From positions 1 through 64,000 of the forward strand of contig NZ_NFKA01000007.1 in the NCBI RefSeq assembly GCF_002160145.1: a stretch of 64,000 nucleotides of DNA, read 5' to 3'. Positions 1-7,055 of the stretch are shown here, in pieces. This stretch comes from Gemmiger sp. An194. Its GTDB lineage: Bacteria; Bacillota; Clostridia; Oscillospirales; Ruminococcaceae. The translations under genes were made by a program, and so were the position numbers. Below the pieces are notes generated by a model. The model was given only the letters and a program-made list of their open reading frames with translations, was not told the origin of the DNA and ran no database searches. Within the stretch, counting starts at the first letter, position 1. The number at the start of each line of letters is the position of its first letter.

Positions 1-58
1 AACCACAAGCTATGCTTGTGGACGAGAAGAGCACGAGCGTTGAAACGGTAAAAAAAGA

Positions 59-117
59 ACCTCCTTTTGCTACAATAGAAGCGGGTAACGCCAACCGCAC
101 TAAAGCAAAAGGAGGTT
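59..117 (+). promoter_or_regulatory. RBS-sequestering hairpin of tnpA
   Basis: A perfect 14-bp inverted repeat (59-72 with 104-117, 31-base loop) contains the ribosome binding site AAAGGAGG (107-114) in its 3' arm. In the transcript this would hide the tnpA Shine-Dalgarno. Translational silencing by a 5' stem-loop is known for IS200, so the role is a family-based inference from a clearly visible structure. Confidence 0.75.
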
Positions 118-124
118 CATCCAT

Positions 125-631
125 ATGGACGAAAAAAGTTTATCACATACGAGTTGGAATTGCAAATATCACATAGTACTGGTGCCAAAGTATCGCAGAA
201 AGGTAATTTACGGGAAATTAAGAAAAGATATTGGAAAAATCCTGAGAATGCTTTGTGATTACAAGCATGTGGAAATCATCGAGGGACATGCAATGCCAGA
301 CCACATTCATATGCTGGTATCGATTCCGCCGAAACTGGCGGTGGCAGATTTCATGGGGTACTTGAAAGGCAAGAGTACGCTGATGATTTTTGAGAGGCAT
401 GCGAATTTAAAGTACAAGTATGGAAGAAGAGTGTTTTGGGCAAAAGGGTACTATGTAAATACGGTTGGAGGAAATGAGGCAAAGATTCGCAAGTACATCC
501 AAGACCAGGAAATGCAAGACCAGATGAGCGATCAGCTGAGTTTCAGAGAATACGAAGATCCGTTCAAAAATATAGCGGATCTGGATGATGATTCACCAGA
601 TATCCCGACCGACAGTAGAATAAAGAAGTAA
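125..631 (+). CDS. tnpA: IS200-like HUH transposase TnpA
   Basis: Single-strand DNA transposase of the Y1 HUH type, 168 aa, close to the usual size of about 150 aa. The metal-binding HUH motif is H60-I-H62 and the catalytic tyrosine is very likely Y124 in IRKYIQDQE. The tail after about residue 143 is acidic (DDDSPD) and looks like an extension. ATG at 125 follows AAAGGAGG with 10-base spacing, and that site is buried in a perfect stem. The reading frame is intact, so the copy could be active. A palindrome follows the stop at 635-662. Confidence 0.93.
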   Translation: MDEKSLSHTSWNCKYHIVLVPKYRRKVIYGKLRKDIGKILRMLCDYKHVEIIEGHAMPDHIHMLVSIPPKLAVADFMGYLKGKSTLMIFERHANLKYKYGRRVFWAKGYYVNTVGGNEAKIRKYIQDQEMQDQMSDQLSFREYEDPFKNIADLDDDSPDIPTDSRIKK

Positions 632-802
632 AAAAGCAACGCCAAGTGCGGTTGGCGTTGCTCATTACGCACCTTTAGGTGCTGCTGGAATAATGGCCCT
701 TATAGGGCCGTTCTGCAAACCCCACGTTCAACGTGGGGTTATGATTGCTATAATAAAACTGATTGTTCATTCATACCCAAACATTTTTGAACATCAGACA
801 CA

Positions 803-858
803 TAAAAAGAGCACCCGGCAGCACCGAGAGCGCATGGCTTGATTTTTGCCGGGTGTTC
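803..858 (-). terminator. Terminator of the XRE gene
   Basis: Inverted repeat CACCCGGCA (812-820) with TGCCGGGTG (847-855). Read on the minus strand it ends in CTCTTTTTA, as expected for an intrinsic terminator just after the XRE regulator. Confidence 0.7.
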
Positions 859-872
859 ATTGCCGCAGAGTA

Positions 873-1136
873 TTAGCTTGCTTTAGGGTCGTCCAGCGTC
901 AGCCAGTCCAGCTGCGCAGGGTCCACGCCGACGGTACAGTAAAACAGCCGGGCATCAATGCGCAGGATCGCGCACAGGCGCAAAAGCAAGCGTCCGCTGG
1001 GAGTACGCCGCCCGCTTTCAATCTGCTGATACCACCGGGTCGAGATCCCTGCAAGTTCGGCGACGCTTTCTTGCGTAAGACCCAATTGGTGACGGCGGAC
1101 AAAGAGCTCAGATGAAAATGCATGTTTGAATTTCAT
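873..1136 (-). CDS. XRE-family HTH regulator
   Basis: Small DNA-binding protein of 87 aa with a Cro/C1-type helix-turn-helix across about residues 8-62. The recognisable core is LGLTQESVAELAGIS, then WYQQIESGRR and P, the usual XRE fingerprint. There is no second domain, only a short tail of about 25 residues. The start has AAAGGAGG about 11 bases upstream on the minus strand. A TATAAT-like -10 lies at 1164-1169 and a direct GCGTTTT repeat near 1180-1192 could be an operator. It stands alone, flanked by an IS element and a divergent regulator gene, so its target is unknown; autoregulation is a guess. Confidence 0.85.
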   Translation of the reverse strand: MKFKHAFSSELFVRRHQLGLTQESVAELAGISTRWYQQIESGRRTPSGRLLLRLCAILRIDARLFYCTVGVDPAQLDWLTLDDPKAS

Positions 1137-1527
1137 ACCGCAAGATTACCTCCTTTACTTCTTATTATATAGTGTAGTGCGTTTTGCGTTTTTGTGGAGA
1201 AAAAGGTGCTGATGTAGGCAAATTTGGCGGGATTGCGCTGTTTTTGTGCCAAAAATGCCGACAAAACAGAGCGGCCAAGAGGGCGAAAAGGTTCGGGCTG
1301 TACTGGACAGATTACTGATGCTCTGTTATGATAAACTCATAAAGAAAAGTGCGCTGTGTCTGATTTGCGGAAAGTATAACAAAAAAAGAATGAAATGGCG
1401 TGCGGCATGGCTTTTGATTGCGAAATATGGTATACTGAAAAAAATAGTATTCGATTCAACTTGGACGGTATACGGCTGTTTAAGAAAAAGCAGGTGTACT
1501 GTCCAATGTAAAGTGGGGATTTTGGCT
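1137..1527. other. Divergent intergenic region of about 390 bases
   Basis: AT-richer than its surroundings. It holds the minus-strand XRE promoter region and an extended -10 (TGGTATACT, 1428-1436) pointing towards the BTAD regulator. An open frame continues upstream of 1528 on the plus strand, but the composition is poor in coding signal. I see no conserved RNA or further gene. Confidence 0.5.
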
Positions 1528-2754
1528 GTGAGTTTGGAAGTAACGATGTTCGGCGGCTTTGCGCTGCGGCACAACGGAAATACGCTTAAATTAGAGCGAA
1601 ATAACGTCACACGCTCCATGCAGGTATTGCAGATGCTTCTGTTCCATGGGGAAGAGGGTGTGCCCAAGGACGTGCTGATGGACCAGTTGTTCGGTTACGA
1701 GGATGGTGTAACCAATCCGGCCAATAACTTGAAGGTGACCATCAGTAACCTGCGGCGTATCCTGAAGCAGGTCGGCCTGGAGGATACTACTGTGCTGTTC
1801 AAGGCGGGCAGCTATCACCTGGTCACGTCGGAAGAGATCACTGTGGATGCCTTCCGGTTCCAGCAGACGGCAGAACAGGCGCTGGAGGCCCAAGGCGATG
1901 AGCGAATCGATCTGCTGGAGTCGGCATGTGATCTTTACAACGGCGACTTCCTGCCTCATCTGGCAGGCTGCGATTGGGCGATGGTGGCGGCAGTCTATTA
2001 TAAAGAGGAATACGCCGCTTGTGTGCATGCTCTTTGTGCGGAGCTGAGCCAGCGACAGGACTGGCAGCGGATGCTGCGCATCGCTACCAAGGCTTCGGGC
2101 CTGTGCCCGCAGGAGGACTGGGACATCCTGCGTATCCAGAGCCTGCTTGCCATGCAGCGCTATCAGGAGGCCAAAGAGGTCTACGAAGAGACCGCCAACC
2201 GAATGCTGGATGAATTCGGCGTCAAGCCCAGCGACCGGCTGAATGAGTGCATGCGTCAGCTGGAAAATGTGCTGCCCAGCAGCAAGGCTTCTCTGGAGCA
2301 GCTGCAGGAGGTCCTGAAAGAAGAGGATGTGTCCCGCGGAGCGTATTATTGCCCCTTCCCCAGCTTCATCGATACATACCGTACGGTCAGCCGTATGCTG
2401 GAGCGCAGCGGGCAGTCGGCCTATCTGATGATGTGTTGGGTCACTGACAAGCAGGGGCACCGCATTGAGCAGCGTGGCCAGGTGGCCCAGGTGATGCCTC
2501 AGGTAGGCGAGGCGATCCATTCCGCTCTGCGCCGGGGTGACATTTATACTCGTGCAGAGGATGACCGCTTCCTGATCCTGCTTACGGGCATCAACCGGGA
2601 GAACTGCAGTATCGTTATTCAGCGCATCGACGATTGCTACACCGCTCTGCGCCGGGGCAGCCGCGGCCCTGCTGTGACCCTCCACTATAAAATGGCCCCT
2701 GTGGGCGATATGAGCCCCCAGCAGTGGAAAAGCGGCAGCGTGAACTGGGGCTGA
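1528..2754 (+). CDS. BTAD-domain transcriptional regulator with GGDEF-like tail
   Basis: SARP/AfsR-like regulator of 408 aa from a GTG start. Residues 1-100 resemble the winged-helix DNA-binding domain (MFGGFALRHNG, then NNLKVTISNLRRIL). Residues about 106-250 are a bacterial transcriptional activation domain (YNGDFLP at 137-143, LDEFGVKPS at 227-235). Residues about 280-392 look like a degenerate GGDEF domain: RAEDDRFLILL (342-352) sits where R-x-GGDEF-xxLL would be, so no cyclase activity is expected. The frame is open to 1246, but SARP proteins begin near this motif and GGGGA lies 8 bases before the GTG. Regulatory target unknown; the next gene is a sortase. Confidence 0.82.
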   Translation: MSLEVTMFGGFALRHNGNTLKLERNNVTRSMQVLQMLLFHGEEGVPKDVLMDQLFGYEDGVTNPANNLKVTISNLRRILKQVGLEDTTVLFKAGSYHLVTSEEITVDAFRFQQTAEQALEAQGDERIDLLESACDLYNGDFLPHLAGCDWAMVAAVYYKEEYAACVHALCAELSQRQDWQRMLRIATKASGLCPQEDWDILRIQSLLAMQRYQEAKEVYEETANRMLDEFGVKPSDRLNECMRQLENVLPSSKASLEQLQEVLKEEDVSRGAYYCPFPSFIDTYRTVSRMLERSGQSAYLMMCWVTDKQGHRIEQRGQVAQVMPQVGEAIHSALRRGDIYTRAEDDRFLILLTGINRENCSIVIQRIDDCYTALRRGSRGPAVTLHYKMAPVGDMSPQQWKSGSVNWG

Positions 2755-2835
2755 GTCGCGCCATTCATCCTGCCGGCAATTGTAGGCGCATGTTCGGATG
2801 CGGCCGTTGTTAGGCCATCAACCGCCGCAAGAGCG

Positions 2836-2864
2836 TTGACGGCAGGTGATTCCGGCAGTAAAAT
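2836..2864 (+). promoter_or_regulatory. Candidate promoter before srtB
   Basis: TTGACG (2836-2841), 17 bases, TAAAAT (2859-2864). Predicted transcription would start at about 2871, exactly where a terminator-like hairpin begins. Confidence 0.5.
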
Positions 2865-2870
2865 AAAAAG

Positions 2871-2916
2871 GAGCCGGCTGTGAAGGCAAAACGCCTGTTC
2901 ACAGCCGGCTTTTATT
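2871..2916 (+). terminator. Terminator or leader attenuator
   Basis: GCCGGCTGTGA and TCACAGCCGGC form an 11-bp stem followed by TTTTATTTA. It can end the BTAD transcript, but it also lies directly downstream of a plausible promoter and ahead of srtB, so it could act as an attenuator. Confidence 0.75.
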
Positions 2917-2938
2917 TATCGGAAAGGGGGAGTGGTCC

Positions 2939-3721
2939 ATGCCCACACCCACAAAACAGACGAAACGAAAATTCGGTCTGCTGGATTTTGTGCGTATTAT
3001 TCTGGTGCTGGTGATCCTGTGTGCGCTTGGCGTGATTGCATACCGCCTGTGGGACTACAAGATCGGAACGGACCGCTATAATCAGCTGCAGCAGCAGGCG
3101 GTGCAGCCGGTGGAACCGGTTCAGGAGGAATCCCCGGAGGAGGGCTTTGTTCCGCTGGATATTGACTTCGACACGCTGCGGGAGGAAGGGCCGGACATCA
3201 TCGGCTGGATTGATTTCGATTCGGTGGAGATCAGCTATCCCATCGTGTACAGCGGTGACAACAGTTACTACCTGCGCCGCCTGTGGGACGGCAGCTATAA
3301 CCAGGCAGGCACCCTGTTCCTGGAGGGCAACAACCAGAGCCTGAATGATCTGCATGCCATCGTATACGGGCACAACATGCGCAACGGCACCATGTTTGCC
3401 CCCTTGAAGGAATATCTGGACCCGGAATTTTTTGCGGCGAACGGCGGCTGGTTTACCCTATATACTCCGGAAGGGGCCTGGCGCTATCAGCTGTTTTCCA
3501 TCCATGAGGCCGAGCCGGACGATCCGCTCTATACGGTGGGCTTCGTGGTGGGGGATGAATACACCGAATTTTTGAAGACCTTGCGGGAGGCGCGCCTGTA
3601 TGATACCGGCGTGACGGTGTATTCCGACGATCATGTACTTACCCTGAGCACCTGCACCGACGACGGCAACGACCGAATCGTGGCCCATGCCCGCCGGGCC
3701 GAAGCGGTGGAGCTGCCCTGA
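2939..3721 (+). CDS. srtB: Class B sortase
   Basis: Membrane-anchored cysteine transpeptidase that joins surface proteins to peptidoglycan or to pilin-like partners. Length is 260 aa. One N-terminal transmembrane helix (about 16-36) is followed by a charged linker and the sortase barrel. The catalytic triad is visible as H145 (YGHNM), C239 (LSTCT) and R246 (DRIVAHAR). The D-I-x-GW-I and YPIV motifs near residues 86-103 are typical of class B. RBS GGAAAGGGGG precedes the ATG. No obvious NPxTG substrate or heme-transport gene is adjacent, so its substrate is not indicated by context. Confidence 0.9.
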   Translation: MPTPTKQTKRKFGLLDFVRIILVLVILCALGVIAYRLWDYKIGTDRYNQLQQQAVQPVEPVQEESPEEGFVPLDIDFDTLREEGPDIIGWIDFDSVEISYPIVYSGDNSYYLRRLWDGSYNQAGTLFLEGNNQSLNDLHAIVYGHNMRNGTMFAPLKEYLDPEFFAANGGWFTLYTPEGAWRYQLFSIHEAEPDDPLYTVGFVVGDEYTEFLKTLREARLYDTGVTVYSDDHVLTLSTCTDDGNDRIVAHARRAEAVELP

Positions 3722-3736
3722 GGGGAAGAAAATAAG

Positions 3737-3907
3737 GGCAATACCGCACAATTCACGCCTAACGGCTCAGACGGCGTATCACGCCAAAATTTTCTGTGCT
3801 ATTTTCCCAAAATGCTCGCCAATCCACCAAGGATTGGCTGTGCTTTTTGGTTCATATCACAAAAATTTTCCGGCGCGTTCCACCATCTGGAATTGTGCGG
3901 CATTGCC
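3737..3907. repeat. 171-bp palindromic repeat, copy 1
   Basis: Outer arms at 3737-3754 and 3890-3907 pair over 17 of 18 positions. The centre holds CCAATCC and GGATTGG around a 5-base loop, and the intervening arms are imperfectly complementary, so the whole unit folds as one long hairpin. A second copy of the same length lies at 20684-20854; about 100 of the central 110 bases agree. It resembles a MITE or a large REP-like element. It sits between srtB and the aconitase X genes. Confidence 0.8.
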
Positions 3908-3932
3908 TAAGGGAGTGTGAGGAGCAATGGCA

Positions 3933-5204
3933 ATGCGTTTGACCCCGGACCAGCAGGCCATGCTGGACGGCGCAAAGGGAGAGACCCTGGCCAAGGTTAT
4001 GAAGACCCTGGTGATGTACGGCGAGGCCTTCGGCGCCGAGGAAATGGTCCCGGTGACGGCGGAGAAGGGGCATCTGGTGACCAGCTTTGGTCTTTCCATG
4101 ATGAAGCCGGTGTACGACCTGATGGATCAGCTGATTGAAGGCGGTGCGGTAAACGGCCAGAAGTTCAGTGTGGACCCCCGTCCGCTGGACCCCAATGTGC
4201 CCACGAACCTGCTGCAGAAGCTGGTGTTCAAGTTCATGTATTCCAAGCAGGATGACTACGAGGCGCAGCTGCGGCAGCTGGGCCTCGTGGAAGACGACGC
4301 CTTTACCTGCACCTGTTATCTGCCTCAGGTGGGCAACGAGCCCAAGCAGGGCCAGGTGCTGAGCTGGGCGGAATCCAGCGCGGTGGTGTATGCCAACAGC
4401 GTGCTGGGTGCCCGCTGCAACCGGAATTCCGGTATTCTGGAGCTGTTTGGCTCCATCGCCGGCTGCGTGCCCAAGTTCGGTCTGCTCACCGATGAGGGAC
4501 GCAAGGCCAGCTGGGTGGTGGAAGTGAAGACCAGCCGCCGCCCGGAGGCGCAGATTCTGGGCAGCGCCATCGGCATGAAGGTGATGGAGGACGTGCCCTA
4601 CATCCAGGGGCTGGACCAGTGGCTGGGCGGCCAGCTGGATGATGCGGCCAAGGCCTACCTGAAGGATATGGGCGCAGCCAGTGCCAGCAACGGCGCGGTG
4701 GGTCTGTACCATGTGGAGGGCATCACTCCGGAGGCCTGCCAGCAGGGCAAGGCGCTCATCCGGCCGGACGCGCAGGTCTATGTGATCGACGACGCGGAAC
4801 TGGAGCGGGTGCGGGCTGGCTATCCCTGCATCTGGAAGGACCCCAATGCCAAGCCGAAGCTCTGCTTTGTGGGCTGCCCCCATCTTTCGCTGGAGCAGCT
4901 GAACCAGTGGACCGGCGATCTGTGCGCCGCGCTGGAACAGGCAGGCCGCAAAACCGTTGCGGTGCCCACCGTGTTCACCGCAGCGCCCGCGGTGGCCAAG
5001 GCCTTTTCAAAAACGCCCGCCGCCGCCCGGCTGAAGGGCACGGGCGTGGTGCTTTCCTCCATCTGCCCGCTGATGTACATGAACAATCCGCTGTGCGGCA
5101 AGATGCCGGTGGCCACCAGCTCCAACAAGCTGCGCACCTATTCCTCGGCCCGTTACTACACCGATGCCGAGATGCTGCAGATCATGGTGAAAGGGGAGTG
5201 CTGA
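3933..5204 (+). CDS. Aconitase X catalytic subunit
   Basis: Large subunit of an aconitase X (AcnX, formerly DUF521) hydro-lyase, 423 aa. Recognisable blocks are NSVLGAR (155-161), the GCPH segment (314-317) followed by LSLEQL, and the C-terminal CPLMYMNN block with TSSNKLRTY. C315 and C378 lie in blocks expected to supply Fe-S ligands; I could not place a third cysteine ligand with confidence. Known bacterial AcnX proteins dehydrate cis-3-hydroxy-L-proline and archaeal ones dehydrate phosphomevalonate; which substrate applies here is open. ATG at 3933 is preferred over 3927 because GAGGAG is 8 bases upstream. It is followed after one base by the small subunit gene. Confidence 0.85.
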   Translation: MRLTPDQQAMLDGAKGETLAKVMKTLVMYGEAFGAEEMVPVTAEKGHLVTSFGLSMMKPVYDLMDQLIEGGAVNGQKFSVDPRPLDPNVPTNLLQKLVFKFMYSKQDDYEAQLRQLGLVEDDAFTCTCYLPQVGNEPKQGQVLSWAESSAVVYANSVLGARCNRNSGILELFGSIAGCVPKFGLLTDEGRKASWVVEVKTSRRPEAQILGSAIGMKVMEDVPYIQGLDQWLGGQLDDAAKAYLKDMGAASASNGAVGLYHVEGITPEACQQGKALIRPDAQVYVIDDAELERVRAGYPCIWKDPNAKPKLCFVGCPHLSLEQLNQWTGDLCAALEQAGRKTVAVPTVFTAAPAVAKAFSKTPAAARLKGTGVVLSSICPLMYMNNPLCGKMPVATSSNKLRTYSSARYYTDAEMLQIMVKGEC

Positions 5205-5205
5205 G

Positions 5206-5646
5206 ATGAAACAGTTCAAGGGCCGCCCGGTGGTGCCGGGCAAGGCGAAGGCGGAGGCACTGGTTTCCCACGGGGGCTTCAACACCTTGGCCAGCTTCCA
5301 GAAGAGCCTGATGTTCGGCGACAAAAACGCCACCTGTTCCGACCAGAACAACCCGGATCTGTACCAGAAGCCCATGGCGGGCAAGGCGCTGTGCCTGCCC
5401 ATGACCATCGGCTCCACCACCGGCGGTATGGTGCTGTACACCGCCGCCTGCATGGGCCGTCAGCCCGCCTGTCTGCTGTTCAGCCAGCCCATCGACAGCC
5501 TGGCCGCAGCAGGAGCGATTCTGGCGGGCGTCTGGAGCGAGAACCCCATGCCCACCGTGGACAGCCTGGGCGAGGAGTTTCTGCAGGCAGTGAAGACCGG
5601 CGACTCCATCACCGTGGAGGAAGACGGCACCGTGACCGTGGGCTGA
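5206..5646 (+). CDS. Aconitase X swivel subunit
   Basis: Small (swivel) subunit of the AcnX enzyme, formerly DUF126, 146 aa. It shows the family start G-R-PVVPGKAKAEALVS, a GKALCLPMTIGSTTGG block (the loop that caps the active site in swivel domains) and ILAGVWSENP. The ATG lies one base after the stop of the large subunit, so the two are translationally coupled and probably form one enzyme. In some organisms the two parts are fused; here they are separate. A strong terminator follows. Confidence 0.87.
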   Translation: MKQFKGRPVVPGKAKAEALVSHGGFNTLASFQKSLMFGDKNATCSDQNNPDLYQKPMAGKALCLPMTIGSTTGGMVLYTAACMGRQPACLLFSQPIDSLAAAGAILAGVWSENPMPTVDSLGEEFLQAVKTGDSITVEEDGTVTVG

Positions 5647-5676
5647 GGCTTCTGCCGGACACAGAAAGCAAAAAAG

Positions 5677-5721
5677 AAAGACCGCCGGGTGGTTTGCAGG
5701 CACCCGGCGGTCTTTCTCTGC
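5677..5721 (+). terminator. Terminator after aconitase X
   Basis: Perfect 15-bp stem (5677-5691 with 5701-5715), 9-base loop, then CTCTGCTT on the plus strand and a T-rich run on the minus strand. It could work for both the AcnX pair and the converging flavodoxin gene. Confidence 0.8.
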
Positions 5722-5809
5722 TTGAGAGCTGAAAAAGGAAGAATACATATGGTATTGGGAAATGTCGAATCTACAAATGGGAGCGTTTTCCGGCCGCTCC
5801 CGGGCCGGA

Positions 5810-6232
5810 TCAGACCAGCTGTGCGCCCAACGCGCGGCAGGCAGCCTCGGCGGTTTCGTCCGGCGCGTCGCAGCAGATCACGCCCTCGCCCACCAGAGCC
5901 GCGCTCGCTTCGGTGCAGCGGTCCTGCCAGGTGCGCATCCACTCGCCGTCGCCCCAGCCGTAGGAGCCGAACAGGCCCAGCTTTTTGCCGCTGAGGGCGG
6001 ACTCACAGGCGGCGAACATGGGCTCGAACTCGCCCTCCTCCAGCTGCTCCGCACCCATGGAGGGGCAGCCGAAGGCCACTGCGTCATATTCAGGCAGCTG
6101 CTCGGGACCGAATTCCGCGGCGGTGAGCAGGACGGCCTCGCCGCCTGCACCGCGCACGCCCTCGGCCACCTGAGCGGCCATCTGCTCGGTATTGCCGGTG
6201 CCGCTCCAATATACAACTGCGATCTTACTCAT
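5810..6232 (-). CDS. Short-chain flavodoxin
   Basis: FMN electron carrier of 140 aa, the size of short-chain flavodoxins. The FMN phosphate loop is SGTGNTE (10-16) after a hydrophobic first strand (KIAVVYW). Downstream FGCPSMGAEQLEE and LFGSYGWGDGEW are the usual flavin-contact loops. Flavodoxins commonly replace ferredoxin when iron is scarce. Start 6232 is chosen because MSKIAVV is the family N-terminus; an ATG six bases earlier (6238) also has an RBS. It is the second gene of a minus-strand pair with the DUF3793 gene, and would share the promoter region holding the three GTTAG-N6-CTAAC boxes. Confidence 0.9.
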   Translation of the reverse strand: MSKIAVVYWSGTGNTEQMAAQVAEGVRGAGGEAVLLTAAEFGPEQLPEYDAVAFGCPSMGAEQLEEGEFEPMFAACESALSGKKLGLFGSYGWGDGEWMRTWQDRCTEASAALVGEGVICCDAPDETAEAACRALGAQLV

Positions 6233-6267
6233 CGTCATACACATCCTTTCGGGAAAGTAAAAATGCT

Positions 6268-6822
6268 TCAGGCGGCCACGGTGAGCTGCAGCACGCTGCG
6301 CCCGCCGTTGAATAACCGCCAGTAAACGCCCCGGCATTTCTGATACTTGGCGAACAGCTTGGCGGTCTCACATTCGTTGCAGTAGACCTTCCAGCAGCCG
6401 GAGCATTTATAATGGGCGCCGCCGTGCTCAATGAAGCCCTGCACGTCGCCCAGCGGATAGCTGAGAAACAGGCCGATCTCGTGAGGAAAGCCCTCCTGGC
6501 TGCAAAGCCGTTCGCTCAGCCGGGCCAAGGCCTCGTTCGGGGCCAGGCTCTGATAGCCGCACCCGGCCAGGAATTCCGCTACACCCGGCTTGCACAGATC
6601 TGCGGCCAGACGCAGCGGCCGGTACACATAGATCAGCGCACAGCCGTTTTTGGCCCGAAGCAGCCGCAGGCAGACACCTTTGGATTCCAGCGCCCGGTGC
6701 CAGCCCAGCACCTGACCGGCCAGCTGTTCCTGGCTGCTGTAACGGCAGGAAAACAGGTTGGCGGTTTTCAGGTTGGCCAGTGTGGGGGAACAATGGTCAA
6801 TGAGGTAACGGTCCAGCGGCAT
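6268..6822 (-). CDS. DUF3793 family protein
   Basis: Cytosolic protein of 184 aa of the DUF3793 type, found mostly in Firmicutes and often beside flavodoxin or heme/iron genes; no reaction is established. Features visible are an N-terminal LDRYLIDHCSPTLANLKTANLF block, an EIGLFLSYPLGDV motif near residue 120, and a cluster of cysteines around residues 138-155 (CSGCWKVYCNEC, then C again), which could bind a metal. The ATG has AAAGGAG upstream. The gene lies 35 bases ahead of the flavodoxin gene in one transcription unit. The neighbours suggest a redox or metal-limitation role, which is inference. Confidence 0.82.
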   Translation of the reverse strand: MPLDRYLIDHCSPTLANLKTANLFSCRYSSQEQLAGQVLGWHRALESKGVCLRLLRAKNGCALIYVYRPLRLAADLCKPGVAEFLAGCGYQSLAPNEALARLSERLCSQEGFPHEIGLFLSYPLGDVQGFIEHGGAHYKCSGCWKVYCNECETAKLFAKYQKCRGVYWRLFNGGRSVLQLTVAA

Positions 6823-6856
6823 GGCGGGGCTCCTTTCGGCGGTTTGTTTTTTTGCG

Positions 6857-7007
6857 GTTAGCGTTAACTAACTTGATTGTATTATAGCACGCCTCACAGC
6901 GGCGCGCCTTTAAAATCTTGGCTGGTTCTTTCAAAAAATGATCCCGGCAGTGGTTGACATCGCAGATGAGTTAGTTTATACTAATCCTGAAGTTAGAAAA
7001 GACTAAC
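6857..7007. promoter_or_regulatory. Divergent promoter region with three palindromic operators
   Basis: Three copies of GTTAG-N6-CTAAC(T): 6857-6872, 6970-6985 (last base T) and 6992-7007. The plus-strand promoter is TTGACA (6954-6959), 17 bases, TATACT (6977-6982); box 2 covers its -10 and box 3 the start site. The minus-strand promoter is an extended -10 TGCTATAAT (reverse complement of 6881-6889) with box 1 just downstream. One dimeric repressor could therefore shut both directions. The cognate regulator is not identified. Confidence 0.75.
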
Positions 7008-7055
7008 TGCAGGCTGAAATGCCTGCCAGCCTTCTATATAAAAGGAGAGAGAACC

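Larger units (their letters stand above)
1..745 (+). mobile_element. IS200-type insertion element
   Basis: A single-transposase element of the IS200/IS605 class. The left side begins with a perfect hairpin (CCACAAGC, TAT, GCTTGTGG at 3-21). The right side has a perfect 11-bp hairpin at 718-740, with smaller palindromes at 671-680 and 695-709. Subterminal hairpins rather than terminal inverted repeats are the family norm, because the HUH transposase cuts single-stranded hairpin ends. No tnpB accompanies it. The left boundary may lie outside the window and the exact right boundary is not determined. Confidence 0.8.

Noticed and set aside
671-740. Possible CRISPR-like repeats near the IS end
   Set aside because: The palindromes differ from each other and have no spacer pattern; they are hairpin ends of the IS.
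1246-1527. N-terminal extension of the BTAD regulator
   Set aside because: The extra 94 residues do not look like a domain, a promoter lies inside the stretch, and SARP proteins start near VSLEVTMFGG.
3933-5646. Citrate-cycle aconitase
   Set aside because: Sequence blocks and the separate swivel subunit fit aconitase X, not AcnA or AcnB.
5749-5994. Short plus-strand frame after an RBS-like AAGGAA, antisense to flavodoxin
   Set aside because: Arg/Pro-rich product typical of a shadow frame; no domain.
6992-7007. Classical Fur box
   Set aside because: The GTTAG-N6-CTAAC boxes do not match the GATAAT-type Fur consensus, so no Fur assignment was made.
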